Below, in pieces: positions 26,885-38,113 of a DNA stretch of 64,000 bases. Source of the DNA: Candidatus Legionella polyplacis (lineage in GTDB: Bacteria > Pseudomonadota > Gammaproteobacteria > Legionellales > Legionellaceae). Both the position numbers and the translations under genes were made by a program. Under the pieces are notes generated by a model. That model did no database searches. It had not been told where the DNA came from and worked only from the letters and a program-made list of their open reading frames with translations. Every line of letters starts with the position of its first letter. Position 1 is the stretch's first letter. The stretch is taken from the NCBI RefSeq assembly GCF_002776555.1, contig NZ_CP021497.1, positions 465,747 to 529,746 on the forward strand, written 5' to 3'.

Positions 26885-28990
26885 ATGGGAGTTGATTTTT
26901 TATTTGAATTGGGTTGTGAAGAGTTGCCATCGAAAGAGTTATTAGTTTTTTCTGAAATATTTTTTAAAAAAATTTTAGATGGTATGAAATCTTTTAATAT
27001 TTTATATGAAGACAAAGAAATATTTTTATCTTCAAGAAGAATAGCTATATGTATAGAAAATATTAAAGTAGAAAAAAAAGTAATTAATAATAGTTTATTA
27101 CGATTTGGACCATTATATAGTTTGTCTTATGATAAATTAGGAAATCCAACAGATATTTTATTAAATTTTATTAAAAATAATGATTTATCTTTAAAAGATA
27201 TTATTATTAGTTATCATAATGATAAAAAATATGTAGCATATTATACTTTTTTAAATAAAAAAAAATTAAAAAATTTGTTATCTGAATTAATATCAAAATC
27301 TTTTTTTTCTTTGTCTTTTTTTAAGTTTATGCGTTGGAATTTAAGTAATGTTATGTTTATCAGACCTGTACGTTGGTTAGTATGTTTATTAGGAAAAGAT
27401 ATTATCGATTTTATGATTTATGGATTAAAGTCGGAACGTATTACTTATGGTAATAAGTTTTTTATGAAATCGAAAATTTATATTGATAATCCTAGTCTTT
27501 ATAAAGAGTTGTTAAATAAATATTATGTTATTCCAAATTTTTTTATAAGAAAAAAATATGTTTTGGATGAAATAAAAAAAATAGAAAAAAATCATAATGT
27601 TCATGTTATTTTTTCGGAAAATTTAATTAATGAAGTAATTTCTATGGTTGAATGGCCAAGAGTTTTATTAGGAAGATTTTCCAAAAAGTTTTTAACTTTA
27701 CCAAAGGAAGTAATTATAGAAGTTTTAGAGGTACATCAAAGATGTTTTGCATTGCAAGATTCTCAATTTTGTTTAATTCCATATTTTATAATTGTTACTA
27801 ATATTGTTAGTAATAATTTTGATAAAGTGATTAAAGATAATGAAAAATCTGTTTATTTTAAACTTAATGATGCTAATTTATTTTTTAATGAAGATAAAAA
27901 ATATTCATTGATTAGTAGATATAAAGATTTAAATAATATAATTTTTCAAGAAAAATTAGGTTCAATGAAAGAAAAAATTTATCGTATAAAGTGCATTATA
28001 AAAACCGCATTAGTAAATCCATTAAGTTTAAATATTGATGATGTTATTAGGGCTATTAAGCTATCTAAGTGTGATTTATTAACTGAAATGGTGTGTGCAT
28101 TTCCTAAATTACAAGGATTTATTGGATATTATTACGCTATTTATAATAAGGAAAAAATGTCTGTAGCTATAGCATTAAAAGAACAATATTTTCCTCGTTT
28201 TTCTAATGACATATTGCCTATGTCAAGAATTGGAATAGCTTTATCATTAGCTGATTGTTTAGATACATTTGTAGGTATATTTTTAAAATATGGGGAACCT
28301 AAAAAATCTAAAGATCCTTTTAAATTAAGAAGATATGCTTTATCTTTAGTTCGATTACTTTTAAATATTTCTTATCCGTTTAATTTATCTTTTCTTATTA
28401 ATTTAGCATATGATAATTATATTCGTTACAATTTTATTGATTTTGATAATATTAATATTATTAATAAAATTAATGATTTTGTTTTTGATCGTTTTAAATA
28501 TTATCATTATAAGAATGGTGTTAATAAATCTTTATTAAAATCTGTATTTGTTTCTGGTAAGTATTGTTTTTATGAGATTAATAATAAAATTGAAATATTA
28601 AAATATTTTTTTGATTTTAAGAAAGAGTGCAGTTTTTTAATATCGGTTTGTAAACGTATTAATAATTGTTTATTTAAAATGCCGAAAATTAAATTTGATA
28701 ATTTTGTAATTAATGAATCGTTTTTTAACAGTAATTTTGAATTTAGTTTATTTAGGTTTTTAACTTTTTTTGAAAAGAAAATTAAAGGTTTTATCTATAA
28801 TAAGAAATGTGAATTACTTTTAAAGTATTTAATAGAATTAGGGAAACTTTTAAACAATCTTTTAAATCATGTAAGAATTGTAAATAATAACAATATAATC
28901 TATTTGAATAGATTAGCTTTAATTAAAAAATCACAAAAGTTATTTTTTGAAGTTTCTGATTTTTCACTATTAGAGTTGGATAAAATATAA
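26885..28990 (+). CDS. glyS: Glycine--tRNA ligase beta subunit
   Basis: GlyS is the tRNA-binding subunit that completes the tetrameric glycyl-tRNA synthetase with GlyQ. The 701-residue product begins LFELGCEELPSKEL as in the family. It contains FMRWN followed by FIRPVRWLVCLLG, then MVEWPRVLLGRF, LPKEVIIEVLEVHQRCFAL and the HD-type SDILPMSRIGIALSLADCLDTFVGIF block with DPFKLRRYALSLVRLL. The last third is very rich in Lys, Asn and Ile and poorly conserved, as expected from strong AT bias. It begins with an AAGGAA ribosome-binding site 9 bases after glyQ. Confidence 0.96.
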   Translation: MGVDFLFELGCEELPSKELLVFSEIFFKKILDGMKSFNILYEDKEIFLSSRRIAICIENIKVEKKVINNSLLRFGPLYSLSYDKLGNPTDILLNFIKNNDLSLKDIIISYHNDKKYVAYYTFLNKKKLKNLLSELISKSFFSLSFFKFMRWNLSNVMFIRPVRWLVCLLGKDIIDFMIYGLKSERITYGNKFFMKSKIYIDNPSLYKELLNKYYVIPNFFIRKKYVLDEIKKIEKNHNVHVIFSENLINEVISMVEWPRVLLGRFSKKFLTLPKEVIIEVLEVHQRCFALQDSQFCLIPYFIIVTNIVSNNFDKVIKDNEKSVYFKLNDANLFFNEDKKYSLISRYKDLNNIIFQEKLGSMKEKIYRIKCIIKTALVNPLSLNIDDVIRAIKLSKCDLLTEMVCAFPKLQGFIGYYYAIYNKEKMSVAIALKEQYFPRFSNDILPMSRIGIALSLADCLDTFVGIFLKYGEPKKSKDPFKLRRYALSLVRLLLNISYPFNLSFLINLAYDNYIRYNFIDFDNINIINKINDFVFDRFKYYHYKNGVNKSLLKSVFVSGKYCFYEINNKIEILKYFFDFKKECSFLISVCKRINNCLFKMPKIKFDNFVINESFFNSNFEFSLFRFLTFFEKKIKGFIYNKKCELLLKYLIELGKLLNNLLNHVRIVNNNNIIYLNRLALIKKSQKLFFEVSDFSLLELDKI

Positions 28991-29190
28991 TGTGCTTAAT
29001 ATTTTGTTGTTATAATTTAGTTGATTTGTATTTAAAAAGTAAAGAAATTTTTGTTTTATATTTCGTAAAAGAAAAATTATAATAAAATATATTTATATAT
29101 TTTTATATTATAGTTAGTTTTTATTTAAAATAATAGCGATATTTTTTTATTAATTAATTTTATTTGATAAGAATTTGTATTAAATAGATT

Positions 29191-30954
29191 ATGAAATTTA
29201 TAATTAAATCACTGATAGTTGATGCTTTTAAAAAAATGAATTATTCAAATTTTATTTTTAATAAAGTTATTAATAATTTTAAGGTAGATTATACTAAAAA
29301 TAAGAAATTTGGTGATTTTTTTACAAATATATCTTTAGTTATTGCAAAAGTTGCAAAAAAAAATCCTATGTATGTTGCTAAACATATGGTGGTTTTATTA
29401 CCAAAACATATAATCATTAAAACTATTGAGATAGCTTATCCAGGTTTTATTAATTTTTTTATTTCTTATAATGAAAAATTTAATATAATTAAAAAAATTT
29501 TAGAACAATCAGAAAATTATGGAAAACTTTCTTTAGGTGATGGAAAAAAAATACTTATTGAATTTGTTTCAGCTAATCCTACAGGACCATTACATGTTGG
29601 TCATGGTAGAATAGCAGTTTTTGGTTCTATATTATCTAATTTATTTGAGTTATTAGGTTATCGTGTAATTAAAGAATATTATATAAATGATTTTGGAAAG
29701 CAAGTAGATATTTTATTATTAAGTATTTGGTTAATATATTTAAATTTAGTTGGAGAGCATGTTACTTTTCCAATTGGTATTTATCGTAACGAATATGTAA
29801 AAAATATTGCTAATTATATATACAAAGAATATGGATTAAAATTTAAATATTCTTGGAATAAAATTAAGGATAAGTGGTTATCTAAAAAAATAATAGAAAA
29901 TGAAAAAGAAGAAGTATATATTGATTTTTTAATTGGAATAACTAAGACAGTTTTAGGAAATTTTTATTATGAAATTTTTTATAAAAATTCCTTATTTTTT
30001 ATAATATGTAATATCAAGAAAGATTTATCAAATTTTAAAATTTATTACGATAATTGGATATCCGAATATGAATTATTAAACTCTGGAGTTGTTCAAAATA
30101 TTATAGAAAAATTGAAGAAAAATAATTGTACTTATATTAGTAATGGTGCTTTATGGTTTAAATCAACTAAATTTGGAGATGAAAAAGATAGAGTTTTGAT
30201 TAGATCCAATGGTTCTATTACATATTTCGCATCGGATATTGCTTATCATATTGATAAATATAATAGAGGATTTGATAAAATCATAAATATTTTTGGTTGT
30301 GATCATCATGGTTATGTTGGCAGAATAAAGTCTGCTATGAAGTCTTTTAATTATAATGTAGATATTTTAAATGTATTGCTAGTTCAGTTTGTGGTTCTTT
30401 ATAGAGATGGAAAATATGTTAAATTATCAAAAAGAAATAATTATTCTGTTAGTTTGCATGATTTATATGAAGAGTTAGGGAATGATGTAATACGATTTTT
30501 TTATATAATGAGAAAATCTGATCAATATATAGAATTTGATTTAAATTTAGCAAAATTAAGATCTAATGAAAATCCTGTTTATTATATTCAATATGCATAT
30601 GCTCGTATTTGTTCTGTAATTCGGCAAGTTAATAAGCGTAAATTATGTTTTGATAAAGATGCAGGTTTATTAAACTTATCTTTACTTAATAAAGCTCAGG
30701 AATTGGAGATTATATCTTTTCTTAATAAATATCTGGATGTTATTGTTAGTGCATCAAAGTTTTATGATCCACATAGAATTTCTTGTTATCTCTTAGATTT
30801 ATCTTCTAAACTTCATAGTTACTATAATTCTGTTTCTTTATTATGCAAAGAACATACATTGAGAAATGCTAGGTTATGTTTAATTAAGTCAGTGGGACAA
30901 ATTTTAAAAAATGGTTTGGATTTATTAGGTATTTCTTCTCCAGAACGTATGTAA
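29191..30954 (+). CDS. argS: Arginine--tRNA ligase
   Basis: ArgS charges tRNA-Arg. This is a 587-residue class I synthetase. An N-terminal Add1-like domain precedes the ATP-binding signature SANPTGPLHVGHGR, with HVGH at residues 135-138. The arginine-binding and ATP-binding segments are visible (YYINDFGKQVDIL, FASDIAYHIDKY, FGCDHHGYVGR). The KMSKS position reads KLSKRNN, a degenerate form that is usual in ArgRS. The C-terminal helical anticodon domain ends LGISSPERM, the normal ArgRS ending. folB converges on it from downstream. Confidence 0.97.
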   Translation: MKFIIKSLIVDAFKKMNYSNFIFNKVINNFKVDYTKNKKFGDFFTNISLVIAKVAKKNPMYVAKHMVVLLPKHIIIKTIEIAYPGFINFFISYNEKFNIIKKILEQSENYGKLSLGDGKKILIEFVSANPTGPLHVGHGRIAVFGSILSNLFELLGYRVIKEYYINDFGKQVDILLLSIWLIYLNLVGEHVTFPIGIYRNEYVKNIANYIYKEYGLKFKYSWNKIKDKWLSKKIIENEKEEVYIDFLIGITKTVLGNFYYEIFYKNSLFFIICNIKKDLSNFKIYYDNWISEYELLNSGVVQNIIEKLKKNNCTYISNGALWFKSTKFGDEKDRVLIRSNGSITYFASDIAYHIDKYNRGFDKIINIFGCDHHGYVGRIKSAMKSFNYNVDILNVLLVQFVVLYRDGKYVKLSKRNNYSVSLHDLYEELGNDVIRFFYIMRKSDQYIEFDLNLAKLRSNENPVYYIQYAYARICSVIRQVNKRKLCFDKDAGLLNLSLLNKAQELEIISFLNKYLDVIVSASKFYDPHRISCYLLDLSSKLHSYYNSVSLLCKEHTLRNARLCLIKSVGQILKNGLDLLGISSPERM

Positions 30955-31005
30955 AAAACATATATTATAAGTTTAATTGTTTCTTTTAAAAAAATATTAA
31001 TTTAT

Positions 31006-31344
31006 TTAATATTTTAATGTTACACATACATTTTTTGCGTTCGTTATTGTTTGTGGTTTGCATACAGTGATTTTTACTGAATTTAATTTAAATTTGTTTT
31101 TTATTATTTTTGCAGTAGAATATGCAACAGTTTCAATTAATTTAAAAGAATTATTTTTTAAGTGAGAATTGATTGTATTTATTATTTCTGTATAATCAAT
31201 AACATTATCTATTTGATCATTATGTTGTTTGTATTTAGTTTTAATATCAATATCTAATTTTAGATTTTGATTTATTTTTTGTTCCCATTCGTATATACCA
31301 ATTTTAGTTTTTATAGAGAGTTTTCTTATTTTTAAAATGTACAT
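31006..31344 (-). CDS. folB: Dihydroneopterin aldolase FolB
   Basis: FolB cleaves 7,8-dihydroneopterin to 6-hydroxymethyl-dihydropterin in folate synthesis. The 112-residue protein has the usual length and the key residues: KIGIYEWEQ with E21, VIDYTEI with Y51, LIETVAYSTAKI with E71, and VCKPQTI with the catalytic Lys96. It is convergent with argS and divergent from grpE. With folC at 50.2 kb it indicates at least a partly kept folate pathway. Confidence 0.94.
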   Translation of the reverse strand: MYILKIRKLSIKTKIGIYEWEQKINQNLKLDIDIKTKYKQHNDQIDNVIDYTEIINTINSHLKNNSFKLIETVAYSTAKIIKNKFKLNSVKITVCKPQTITNAKNVCVTLKY

Positions 31345-31424
31345 ATATATATTAATGTGTAGTTATAAGTTAATTTAATTATATCAATAATATATGAGTT
31401 TTATACTTTTAAAAAGTAGTTAGA

Positions 31425-31455
31425 CTTGATTTTTTTTTAAAAGTCCCCACATTTA
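31425..31455 (+). promoter_or_regulatory. Heat-shock sigma-32-like promoter upstream of grpE
   Basis: CTTGAT at 31425-31430 matches the CTTGAA -35 box, and CCCCACATTTA at 31445-31455 resembles the CCCCATnTA -10 box, with a 14-base spacer. A run of four C in a spacer of this AT-rich genome is conspicuous. It lies 26 bases before the grpE start codon, directly upstream of the grpE-dnaK-dnaJ set, which is the classic place for an RpoH promoter. It implies that an rpoH gene should exist elsewhere. Confidence 0.7.
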
Positions 31456-31480
31456 AAAGCTAAATGTTCTGGAGTCTTTT

Positions 31481-32083
31481 ATGAATAAAGAAGATAGAAA
31501 AGATAAATTTTTTTCTGTAGATAGTTTACAAGAAAAAATTATGCCTGAAAATTTGGATAAACTTGAATCTGCACCTAAAAATTTAGATAAAAATGAAAAT
31601 ACTTTAAGTGAAATTGATAAAATTAAAAAAGATTTAGATGAAGCTAAAAGGAAATCTGATGAAAATTGGGATAGGGCTGTTAGAGCTATAGCTGAGTTAG
31701 AAAATTTTAGGCGTCGTTCTGAACGAGATATTTTTGATGCACATCGTTATGGAATTAGTAAGATTTTAATAGATTTTTTACCAGTTATAGATAGTTTAGA
31801 TCAAGCTTTGCAATTGTGTGAAAATTCTGATTCAAAAATTATGTATGAAGGGTTGATTTTAATTAGAAAATTATTTTTAGATGCTTTAATTAAGCATGGT
31901 GTTGTAGAAATTTTTCCAAAAGGAGAAAAGTTTAACCCCGAAGAACATGAGGCTATGTCTATTCAAGAGAGTGAAGCATTGATGGATAATACCGTAATAT
32001 CGGTATTTCAAAAAGGTTATAAACTATATGATAGAGTTATTCGTCCTGCTAGGGTAATTGTGGCTAAATCTAAAATTGTTTAA
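31481..32083 (+). CDS. grpE: Nucleotide exchange factor GrpE
   Basis: GrpE releases ADP from DnaK and so resets the chaperone cycle. The 200-residue protein has a charged, low-complexity N terminus and a long coiled coil (IKKDLDEAKRKSDENWDRAVRAIAELENFRRRSERD in two parts). The beta-domain signature is present (GVVEIFPKGEKFNPEEHEAMS, then VISVFQKGYKLYDRVIRPARVIVA). A GGAG ribosome-binding site precedes the ATG. It leads the grpE-dnaK-dnaJ set and lies directly behind a heat-shock-like promoter. Confidence 0.97.
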   Translation: MNKEDRKDKFFSVDSLQEKIMPENLDKLESAPKNLDKNENTLSEIDKIKKDLDEAKRKSDENWDRAVRAIAELENFRRRSERDIFDAHRYGISKILIDFLPVIDSLDQALQLCENSDSKIMYEGLILIRKLFLDALIKHGVVEIFPKGEKFNPEEHEAMSIQESEALMDNTVISVFQKGYKLYDRVIRPARVIVAKSKIV

Positions 32084-32240
32084 TTGTTTATAAAGGGAAA
32101 AATAAAATGACTGTATATAGATTTATCATTATTTGTTAGGGTTCTGAATAAAATATTGTTTGTGTTTGTTTTTCGATAGGATTTTGTTTTTTGGTAATTT
32201 ATAGAATAATAAAATATTATATCATTGGAGTAATTAAAAA

Positions 32241-34208
32241 ATGGCAAAGATTATTGGGATTGATTTGGGTACAACTAATTCTTGTGTTGCAGTTATGGAA
32301 GGTGATCCAAAAGTAATTGAGAATAGTGAGGGTCGTAGAACTACTCCTTCTATTATAGCTTATACAGATGGAGAAACTTTGGTTGGTGATGCAGCTAAAA
32401 GACAGGCTGTTACAAATCCTGAAAATACTCCTTTTGCAGTAAAACGTTTGATTGGTAGAAAATTTGATGATCCGATTGTGCAAAAAGATATTAAAATGGT
32501 TCCTTATAAGATAATAAGGGCATCTAATGGAGATGCATGGGTTAGAATTAAAGGGAAAGATTTAGCTCCACCTCAAATTTCTTCAGAAATTCTTAGAAAA
32601 ATGAAAAAAACTGCGGAAGATTATTTAGGTGAGGAGGTTAAAGAAGCTGTTATTACTGTTCCTGCCTATTTTAATGATTCTCAACGTCAGGCAACTAAAG
32701 ATGCTGGAAGAATTGCTGGATTAGAAGTAAAAAGAATTATAAATGAGCCTACAGCTGCTGCTCTTGCGTATGGAATGGATAAAAAAAAGGGAGATGTAGT
32801 TATAGCTGTTTATGATTTGGGTGGTGGTACATTTGATGTTTCTATTATAGAAATAGCTGAGGTTGAAGGTGAACATCAATTTGAGGTATTAGCTACAAAC
32901 GGTGATACGTTTTTAGGTGGAGAAGATTTTGATTTAGCTTTAATTCAATATCTTGTATTAGAATTTAAGAAAGATACTGGAATTGATTTAAATAATGATT
33001 CTCTTGCTTTACAAAGATTAAAAGATTCTGCAGAAAAAGCTAAGATTGAATTATCTTCAGCTCAACAAACTGATGTTAATTTACCATATATAACAGCAGA
33101 TTCTTCTGGTCCTAAACATTTAAATATAAAATTAACTAGAGCTAAATTAGAATCTTTAGTGGAAGATTTAGTTCAAAGAACCATAAAACCTTGTGAGGTA
33201 GCATTGAAAGATGCTGGATTAAGTGTATCTCAAATTAATGAAGTTATTTTAGTTGGAGGTCAAACTAGAATGCCACTAGTCCAAAAAACTGTTCAAAAGT
33301 TTTTTGGAAAAGATCTTAGAAAAGATGTAAATCCAGATGAGGCGGTTGCTGTTGGTGCTGCTATTCAAGCAGCAGTATTGTCTGGAGATGTTAAAGATAT
33401 TTTATTATTGGATGTTACTCCATTGTCATTAGGTATAGAAACTTTAGGTGGAGTTATGACAAAGGTTATTGAAAAAAATACTACTATACCTACAAAAGCT
33501 ACTCAGGTATTTTCTACAGCTGATGATAATCAAACTGCAGTTACTGTACATATTCTACAGGGAGAAAGAGAACAAGCATCAGCAAATAAATCGTTAGGTA
33601 GGTTTGATTTGACTGGCATACCTCCAGCTCCTAGGGGTGTACCTCAAATAGAGGTAACATTTGATATAGATGCAAATGGTATATTAAATGTATCTGCAAA
33701 AGATAAGACTACTGGAAAAGCTCAATCAATTATTATAAGAGCTTCAAGTGGATTAAGTGAAGATGAAGTTCAAAATATGATAAAAGATGCTAAATCTCAT
33801 GCAGAAGAAGATAAGAAATTTAGAGAAATAATTGAAGTAAGAAATAGAGCTGATGCTCTTATTCATACTAGTGAGAAAACTTTAAAAGAGTTTTCTAATG
33901 ACTTATCTGAAAAAGATAGGAATAGCATGGAAAGTGCTATTAATGATTTAAAAGAATCTGTAAAAGGAAATGATAAAGTATTGATTGAAAATAAAATTCG
34001 TATTTTAACAGATATTTCTAGTAATTTAATGGATCGTTTACAGATGTTAAAAAAATCTGGTAGTAATAAATCATTTGATAATAATGTAAAAAGCAATGTT
34101 TCAGATAGTAATACTAAGGAAAATAATTCTTCTTCCAATAAAGATAATATTGTTGATGCTGAATTTGAGGAAGTAAAAGAAGATAAAAAAACTGATGATA
34201 ATAAATAG
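32241..34208 (+). CDS. dnaK: Molecular chaperone DnaK (Hsp70)
   Basis: DnaK is the ATP-driven Hsp70 that binds exposed hydrophobic segments. The 655-residue protein begins [18 protein letters not shown]. The nucleotide-binding domain has [45 protein letters not shown] and VGGQTRMP. The substrate-binding domain follows ([37 protein letters not shown]). The C terminus is a Ser/Asn-rich linker ending in acidic [13 protein letters not shown]. Its codons are less extreme than those of its neighbours, as is common for highly expressed genes. It lies 157 bases after grpE with its own TTGGAG ribosome-binding site. Confidence 0.99.
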   Translation: MAKIIGIDLGTTNSCVAVMEGDPKVIENSEGRRTTPSIIAYTDGETLVGDAAKRQAVTNPENTPFAVKRLIGRKFDDPIVQKDIKMVPYKIIRASNGDAWVRIKGKDLAPPQISSEILRKMKKTAEDYLGEEVKEAVITVPAYFNDSQRQATKDAGRIAGLEVKRIINEPTAAALAYGMDKKKGDVVIAVYDLGGGTFDVSIIEIAEVEGEHQFEVLATNGDTFLGGEDFDLALIQYLVLEFKKDTGIDLNNDSLALQRLKDSAEKAKIELSSAQQTDVNLPYITADSSGPKHLNIKLTRAKLESLVEDLVQRTIKPCEVALKDAGLSVSQINEVILVGGQTRMPLVQKTVQKFFGKDLRKDVNPDEAVAVGAAIQAAVLSGDVKDILLLDVTPLSLGIETLGGVMTKVIEKNTTIPTKATQVFSTADDNQTAVTVHILQGEREQASANKSLGRFDLTGIPPAPRGVPQIEVTFDIDANGILNVSAKDKTTGKAQSIIIRASSGLSEDEVQNMIKDAKSHAEEDKKFREIIEVRNRADALIHTSEKTLKEFSNDLSEKDRNSMESAINDLKESVKGNDKVLIENKIRILTDISSNLMDRLQMLKKSGSNKSFDNNVKSNVSDSNTKENNSSSNKDNIVDAEFEEVKEDKKTDDNK

Positions 34209-34282
34209 AACTTTTTATATTGAAAAGTAGTTTTATTAGATTAAATTCTATTTAGTACAGAGTAAAATGGTATTATAAAATA

Positions 34283-35416
34283 ATGTCAAGTCAGGATTAT
34301 TATGAAATTCTTGGTGTAGATCGCAATGCAAGTGATTTAGAGATAAAACGTGCATATAGAAAATTGGCTATGAAATATCATCCAGATAGGAATCTTAATG
34401 ATAAATTAGCTGAAGAGAAATTTAAAGAAATTCAAAAAGTATATGCAGTATTATCTAATAAAGAAAAACGTGCAATGTATGATAGGTTTGGACAGGCAGG
34501 TATAGATCCTTCTGTAGAATCTACTGTGAAATCTAGTAATTTTAGTGGATTTGGGGATGTTTTTGATCTTTTCGAAACTATGTTTACAGGAGGTAGAAAT
34601 AGCAATAAACATTCGAATGATAATAGAGGTTCTGATTTGCAATTTAATGTTCAGGTAACTTTAGAAGAAGCTTCTTCTGGAAAAAAGATTAATATTAATA
34701 TTCCAAGATTTACTACATGTAAGGTATGTTTTGGTTTAGGTTCTAAAAGAGGTTCTCATCCAAAAAAATGTGATGTTTGTCACGGTGCTGGAGAGATTCG
34801 TATGCAACAAGGTTTTTTTTCTATTCAACAAACATGTAGAAAATGCAATGGTGAGGGTAAAGTAATTGTTGATCCTTGTTATACTTGTTCTGGTCAAGGT
34901 AGAATTAGAGAAAATAAGAAATTGACTGTAAAAATCCCTTCTGGAGTGAATGACGGAGATCAGATTCGTTTAATTGGGGAAGGAGAAGCTGGTTTAAAAG
35001 GAGGTGGGTCTGGAGATTTATATATAAAGATAGAAATTAAACCTCATTCTATCTTTAGACGAGAGGGGAATAATTTATATTGTGAAGTTCCTATCAATTA
35101 TGCAATAGCAGCTCTTGGAGGATCTATAGATGTTCCAACGTTAGGAGGAAGAGTTACATTAAAAATACCAGGAGGAACGCAAACTGGTAAAATTTTTCGT
35201 CTTCGTGGAAAAGGAGTTGGATCGATTAGAAACAAAACTATAGGAGATTTATTGTGTAAAATTATTGTAGAAACTCCTGTTAATTTATCTAAAGAGCAAA
35301 AAAATTTATTATTAAATTTACAAGAATCTTTAGAAAATAATGGAGGCGCTAATTCACCTCGTGTTAGTTCATGGTTTGATGGTGTAAAAAAGTTTTTTGA
35401 AAAAATGAAATTTTAG
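34283..35416 (+). CDS. dnaJ: Molecular chaperone DnaJ (Hsp40)
   Basis: DnaJ delivers substrates to DnaK and stimulates its ATPase. The 377-residue type I Hsp40 has a J-domain with the HPD motif in MKYHPDRN. A Gly/Phe-rich linker follows, then four zinc-binding CxxCxGxG repeats ([32 protein letters not shown]) and the C-terminal substrate domain ([38 protein letters not shown]). It lies 74 bases after dnaK and most likely shares its transcript. Confidence 0.98.
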   Translation: MSSQDYYEILGVDRNASDLEIKRAYRKLAMKYHPDRNLNDKLAEEKFKEIQKVYAVLSNKEKRAMYDRFGQAGIDPSVESTVKSSNFSGFGDVFDLFETMFTGGRNSNKHSNDNRGSDLQFNVQVTLEEASSGKKININIPRFTTCKVCFGLGSKRGSHPKKCDVCHGAGEIRMQQGFFSIQQTCRKCNGEGKVIVDPCYTCSGQGRIRENKKLTVKIPSGVNDGDQIRLIGEGEAGLKGGGSGDLYIKIEIKPHSIFRREGNNLYCEVPINYAIAALGGSIDVPTLGGRVTLKIPGGTQTGKIFRLRGKGVGSIRNKTIGDLLCKIIVETPVNLSKEQKNLLLNLQESLENNGGANSPRVSSWFDGVKKFFEKMKF

Positions 35417-35689
35417 TTTAATATTCATTATTAGTTTTAATAGTAATTTTTAATTACATTAAATATATAGTATTACTTTTAAAATTATTTTTTATTTAAT
35501 AAAATGTTTTGTTATTAATTAATAAATTTTATAAATATTTTTATTAAAAATTTGATAATTTATTGTTTTGTTGTAGGAAGACAATATTTTGTTGTTTTAT
35601 AATATTAGTAATAAATAAAATATTTAGTAATCAATTTTAATTAAAGTTATTCTGATTTTTAAAATTTTAAATTTATGATTTCATAAAAA

Positions 35690-36976
35690 ATGATAGATTA
35701 TAAAGTTTTTGATATTGCTTTAGCTAATTTTGGAATGAAAGAAATTTCTATAGCAAGAATGGAAATGCCTGGTCTTATGAATTTAAGAAAAGAATTCAAT
35801 AATAATAAACCATTAAAAGGGGCTAGAATTTCTGGTTGTTTACATATGACTGTGCAAACTGCTGTTCTTATAGAAACTTTAATATTTTTGGGTGCGGAAG
35901 TAAGGTGGTCTTCTTGTAACATTTTTTCTACACAAGATCATGCTGCTGCTGCAATGGCTGTTGCTGGAGTTCCTATTTTTGCATGGAAAGGACAGACGGA
36001 AAAGGAATATTGGTGGTGTATAAAACAAATTTTATATGGCCCTAATTACTGGAGACCAAATTTGTTAATTGATGATGGAGGAGATTTAACTTCTTATGTA
36101 CATAATAAGTGTCCTGAAATATTAGAATCAATATTAGGTGTTTCTGAAGAGACAACTACAGGTTCGCATAGACTTTATAAAATGGTTAAAGAAGGAAAAT
36201 TAAAAATACCTGCTTTTAATATAAATGATTCTGTAACAAAATCTAAATTTGATAATATATATGGATGCAGAGAATCATTGTTAAGTGGTTTAAAGCAAGC
36301 TTTAAATATTATGATTGCTGGAAAAATAGTTTTAATTTTAGGTTATGGAAATGTTGGAAAAGGTTGTGCTAAGGCTTTTCGCGGTCAAGGTGCTATTGTA
36401 TATATTAGTGAAATTGACCCTATATGTGCTTTGCAAGCTGTTATGGATGGATATAAAGTATTAACACTTTGTGATATTTCTAATGAAGTTGATATAGTTG
36501 TTACTGCAACTGGTAATTATCACGTTGTTACACATGATCATATGATGAATATGAAGGATAATGTTGTGCTATGTAACATAGGTCATTTTGATTTTGAAAT
36601 TGATGTTTATAGTTTAAGAAATTATCATTGGACTAATATTAAGCCTCAAGTTGATTTAATTGAATTACCTAATGGGAAGCATATAATTTTGCTTGCTGAA
36701 GGAAGATTAGTTAATTTAGGTTGTTCTAATGGTCATCCTAATTTTGTTATGTCTATATCTTTTACAAATCAAGTCTTAGCACAGATTGAATTATTTAATA
36801 ATTTTAGTTGTTATAAAAATGATATTTATACATTACCTAAAATATATGATGAAAAAGTAGCTAGATTACATTTAGATTATGTGGGTGCAAAGCTGACAAT
36901 ATTAACAGATAATCAATCTAAATATATAGATACTCCAATAGAAGGTCCTTATAAATCAAAATATTATCGTTATTAA
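35690..36976 (+). CDS. ahcY: Adenosylhomocysteinase (S-adenosylhomocysteine hydrolase)
   Basis: AhcY splits S-adenosylhomocysteine into adenosine and homocysteine, removing the inhibitory by-product of methyl transfer. The 428-residue protein shows [53 protein letters not shown] and [24 protein letters not shown]. The NAD-binding [10 protein letters not shown] begins near residue 218, and the C terminus has [11 protein letters not shown]. coli uses the Pfs/LuxS route instead, so keeping AhcY fits a Legionella-like ancestry. I see no riboswitch in the 273-base leader. Confidence 0.98.
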   Translation: MIDYKVFDIALANFGMKEISIARMEMPGLMNLRKEFNNNKPLKGARISGCLHMTVQTAVLIETLIFLGAEVRWSSCNIFSTQDHAAAAMAVAGVPIFAWKGQTEKEYWWCIKQILYGPNYWRPNLLIDDGGDLTSYVHNKCPEILESILGVSEETTTGSHRLYKMVKEGKLKIPAFNINDSVTKSKFDNIYGCRESLLSGLKQALNIMIAGKIVLILGYGNVGKGCAKAFRGQGAIVYISEIDPICALQAVMDGYKVLTLCDISNEVDIVVTATGNYHVVTHDHMMNMKDNVVLCNIGHFDFEIDVYSLRNYHWTNIKPQVDLIELPNGKHIILLAEGRLVNLGCSNGHPNFVMSISFTNQVLAQIELFNNFSCYKNDIYTLPKIYDEKVARLHLDYVGAKLTILTDNQSKYIDTPIEGPYKSKYYRY

Positions 36977-37240
36977 ATAATTTTTATTATAAATTTTATA
37001 AGAATATTTATTTTTAGGTATGTGTATGTTACAGTATCTTGATTATAGAGAAATATTTTGATATAAAATTAAAGACTATTAGACTAGATTTTATTATTTT
37101 TAGAATATTAATTTATATTAAATCAAGTTAATATAATTAAAAATTATATTAAGAAAAGAAGTTTTACCTTTTTTATTATTGTAAATATTATTTTTAATAA
37201 AAATATTAATGTTTTTTATTATTTTTTCTTTAGATTTATT

Positions 37241-38110
37241 ATGATATACAGTATGACTGCGTTTGCAAAATCTCAAAGAATTTTTAAAGATTATATTATT
37301 TATTGGGAAATTAAATCTTTAAATTATAGGCATTTTGATGTTTCATTCTTTTTGTTTGATAAATTTAAGTTTTTAGAATATTCATTAAAAAATATTTTAA
37401 AAAAAAAAATTAATCGAGGAAAGATAGAATGTTTATTGAAAATAAAAAATTTTTTTTATAAACAACAACAAATATATATTGATATTACATTAGTAAAAAA
37501 AATAATTAATGTTACAAATTCTATTTCTATTAGTGAAAATATAAAAAATGATTTAACTTTAAGTAAGATTTTAACTTGGCCTAATGTTGTTCAAATTGAT
37601 ATCGAATTTGATCGAGTTTTAATAAGAAGAATTTTAAAGTTATTTCAAATAACTGTAATAAAACTTTTAGAAGTAAAAAAAATAGAGGGAAACGCTTTAA
37701 GGGAATGTATTATTTCTAGAGTAAAAATATTAAAAAAAAATATTGATCTTATCAAAGATAATGCTTCATTTTTATTGGAAAAAAAGCATAAAAAAATATT
37801 ATTAGATCTTAAAAAATTTTCAATTAATTCGGAAAATCAATTACGTATTTCGCAAGAAGTAGCTTTTATGGTGATGCGATTAGATATTAATGAGGAAATA
37901 GATAGAATTAAAATTCATTTGTGTGAAATAGAAAAAGTTTTATTTGAAAAATCATCTGTAAGTCGTTATTTAGATTTTTTAATGCAGGAAATTTATAGGG
38001 AAGTTAATACATTAATTTCGAAATCAGATTTTATTAAAATTATAAAACTTGGATTGGAGATGAAAGTTTGTGTTGATCAAATACGTGAACAAATAAAAAA
38101 TATTGAATAA
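37241..38110 (+). CDS. yicC: YicC family endoribonuclease-like protein
   Basis: The 289-residue protein belongs to the conserved YicC family, whose members have been linked to stationary-phase stress and shown in some bacteria to act as endoribonucleases. It opens MIYSMTAFAKSQ and EIKSLNYRHFDVSF, both typical, and ends with the conserved SRYLDFLMQEIYREVNTLISKS block followed by MKVCVDQIREQIKNIE. It lies 3 bases upstream of gmk on the same strand, a widespread yicC-gmk pairing. The molecular role in this organism is not visible from the sequence. Confidence 0.93.
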   Translation: MIYSMTAFAKSQRIFKDYIIYWEIKSLNYRHFDVSFFLFDKFKFLEYSLKNILKKKINRGKIECLLKIKNFFYKQQQIYIDITLVKKIINVTNSISISENIKNDLTLSKILTWPNVVQIDIEFDRVLIRRILKLFQITVIKLLEVKKIEGNALRECIISRVKILKKNIDLIKDNASFLLEKKHKKILLDLKKFSINSENQLRISQEVAFMVMRLDINEEIDRIKIHLCEIEKVLFEKSSVSRYLDFLMQEIYREVNTLISKSDFIKIIKLGLEMKVCVDQIREQIKNIE

Positions 38111-38113
38111 AAT

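Noticed and set aside
32217..32483. Antisense 88-residue frame over the dnaK start
   Set aside because: It is a shadow of the conserved dnaK reading frame with no ribosome-binding site and no family resemblance. Other frames lying inside rne, gpsA, pgk, tktA, deoB and valS were dropped for the same reason.
35417..35689. S-adenosylhomocysteine riboswitch before ahcY
   Set aside because: That riboswitch is GC-rich with conserved stems. This leader is almost all A/T and shows no such core.
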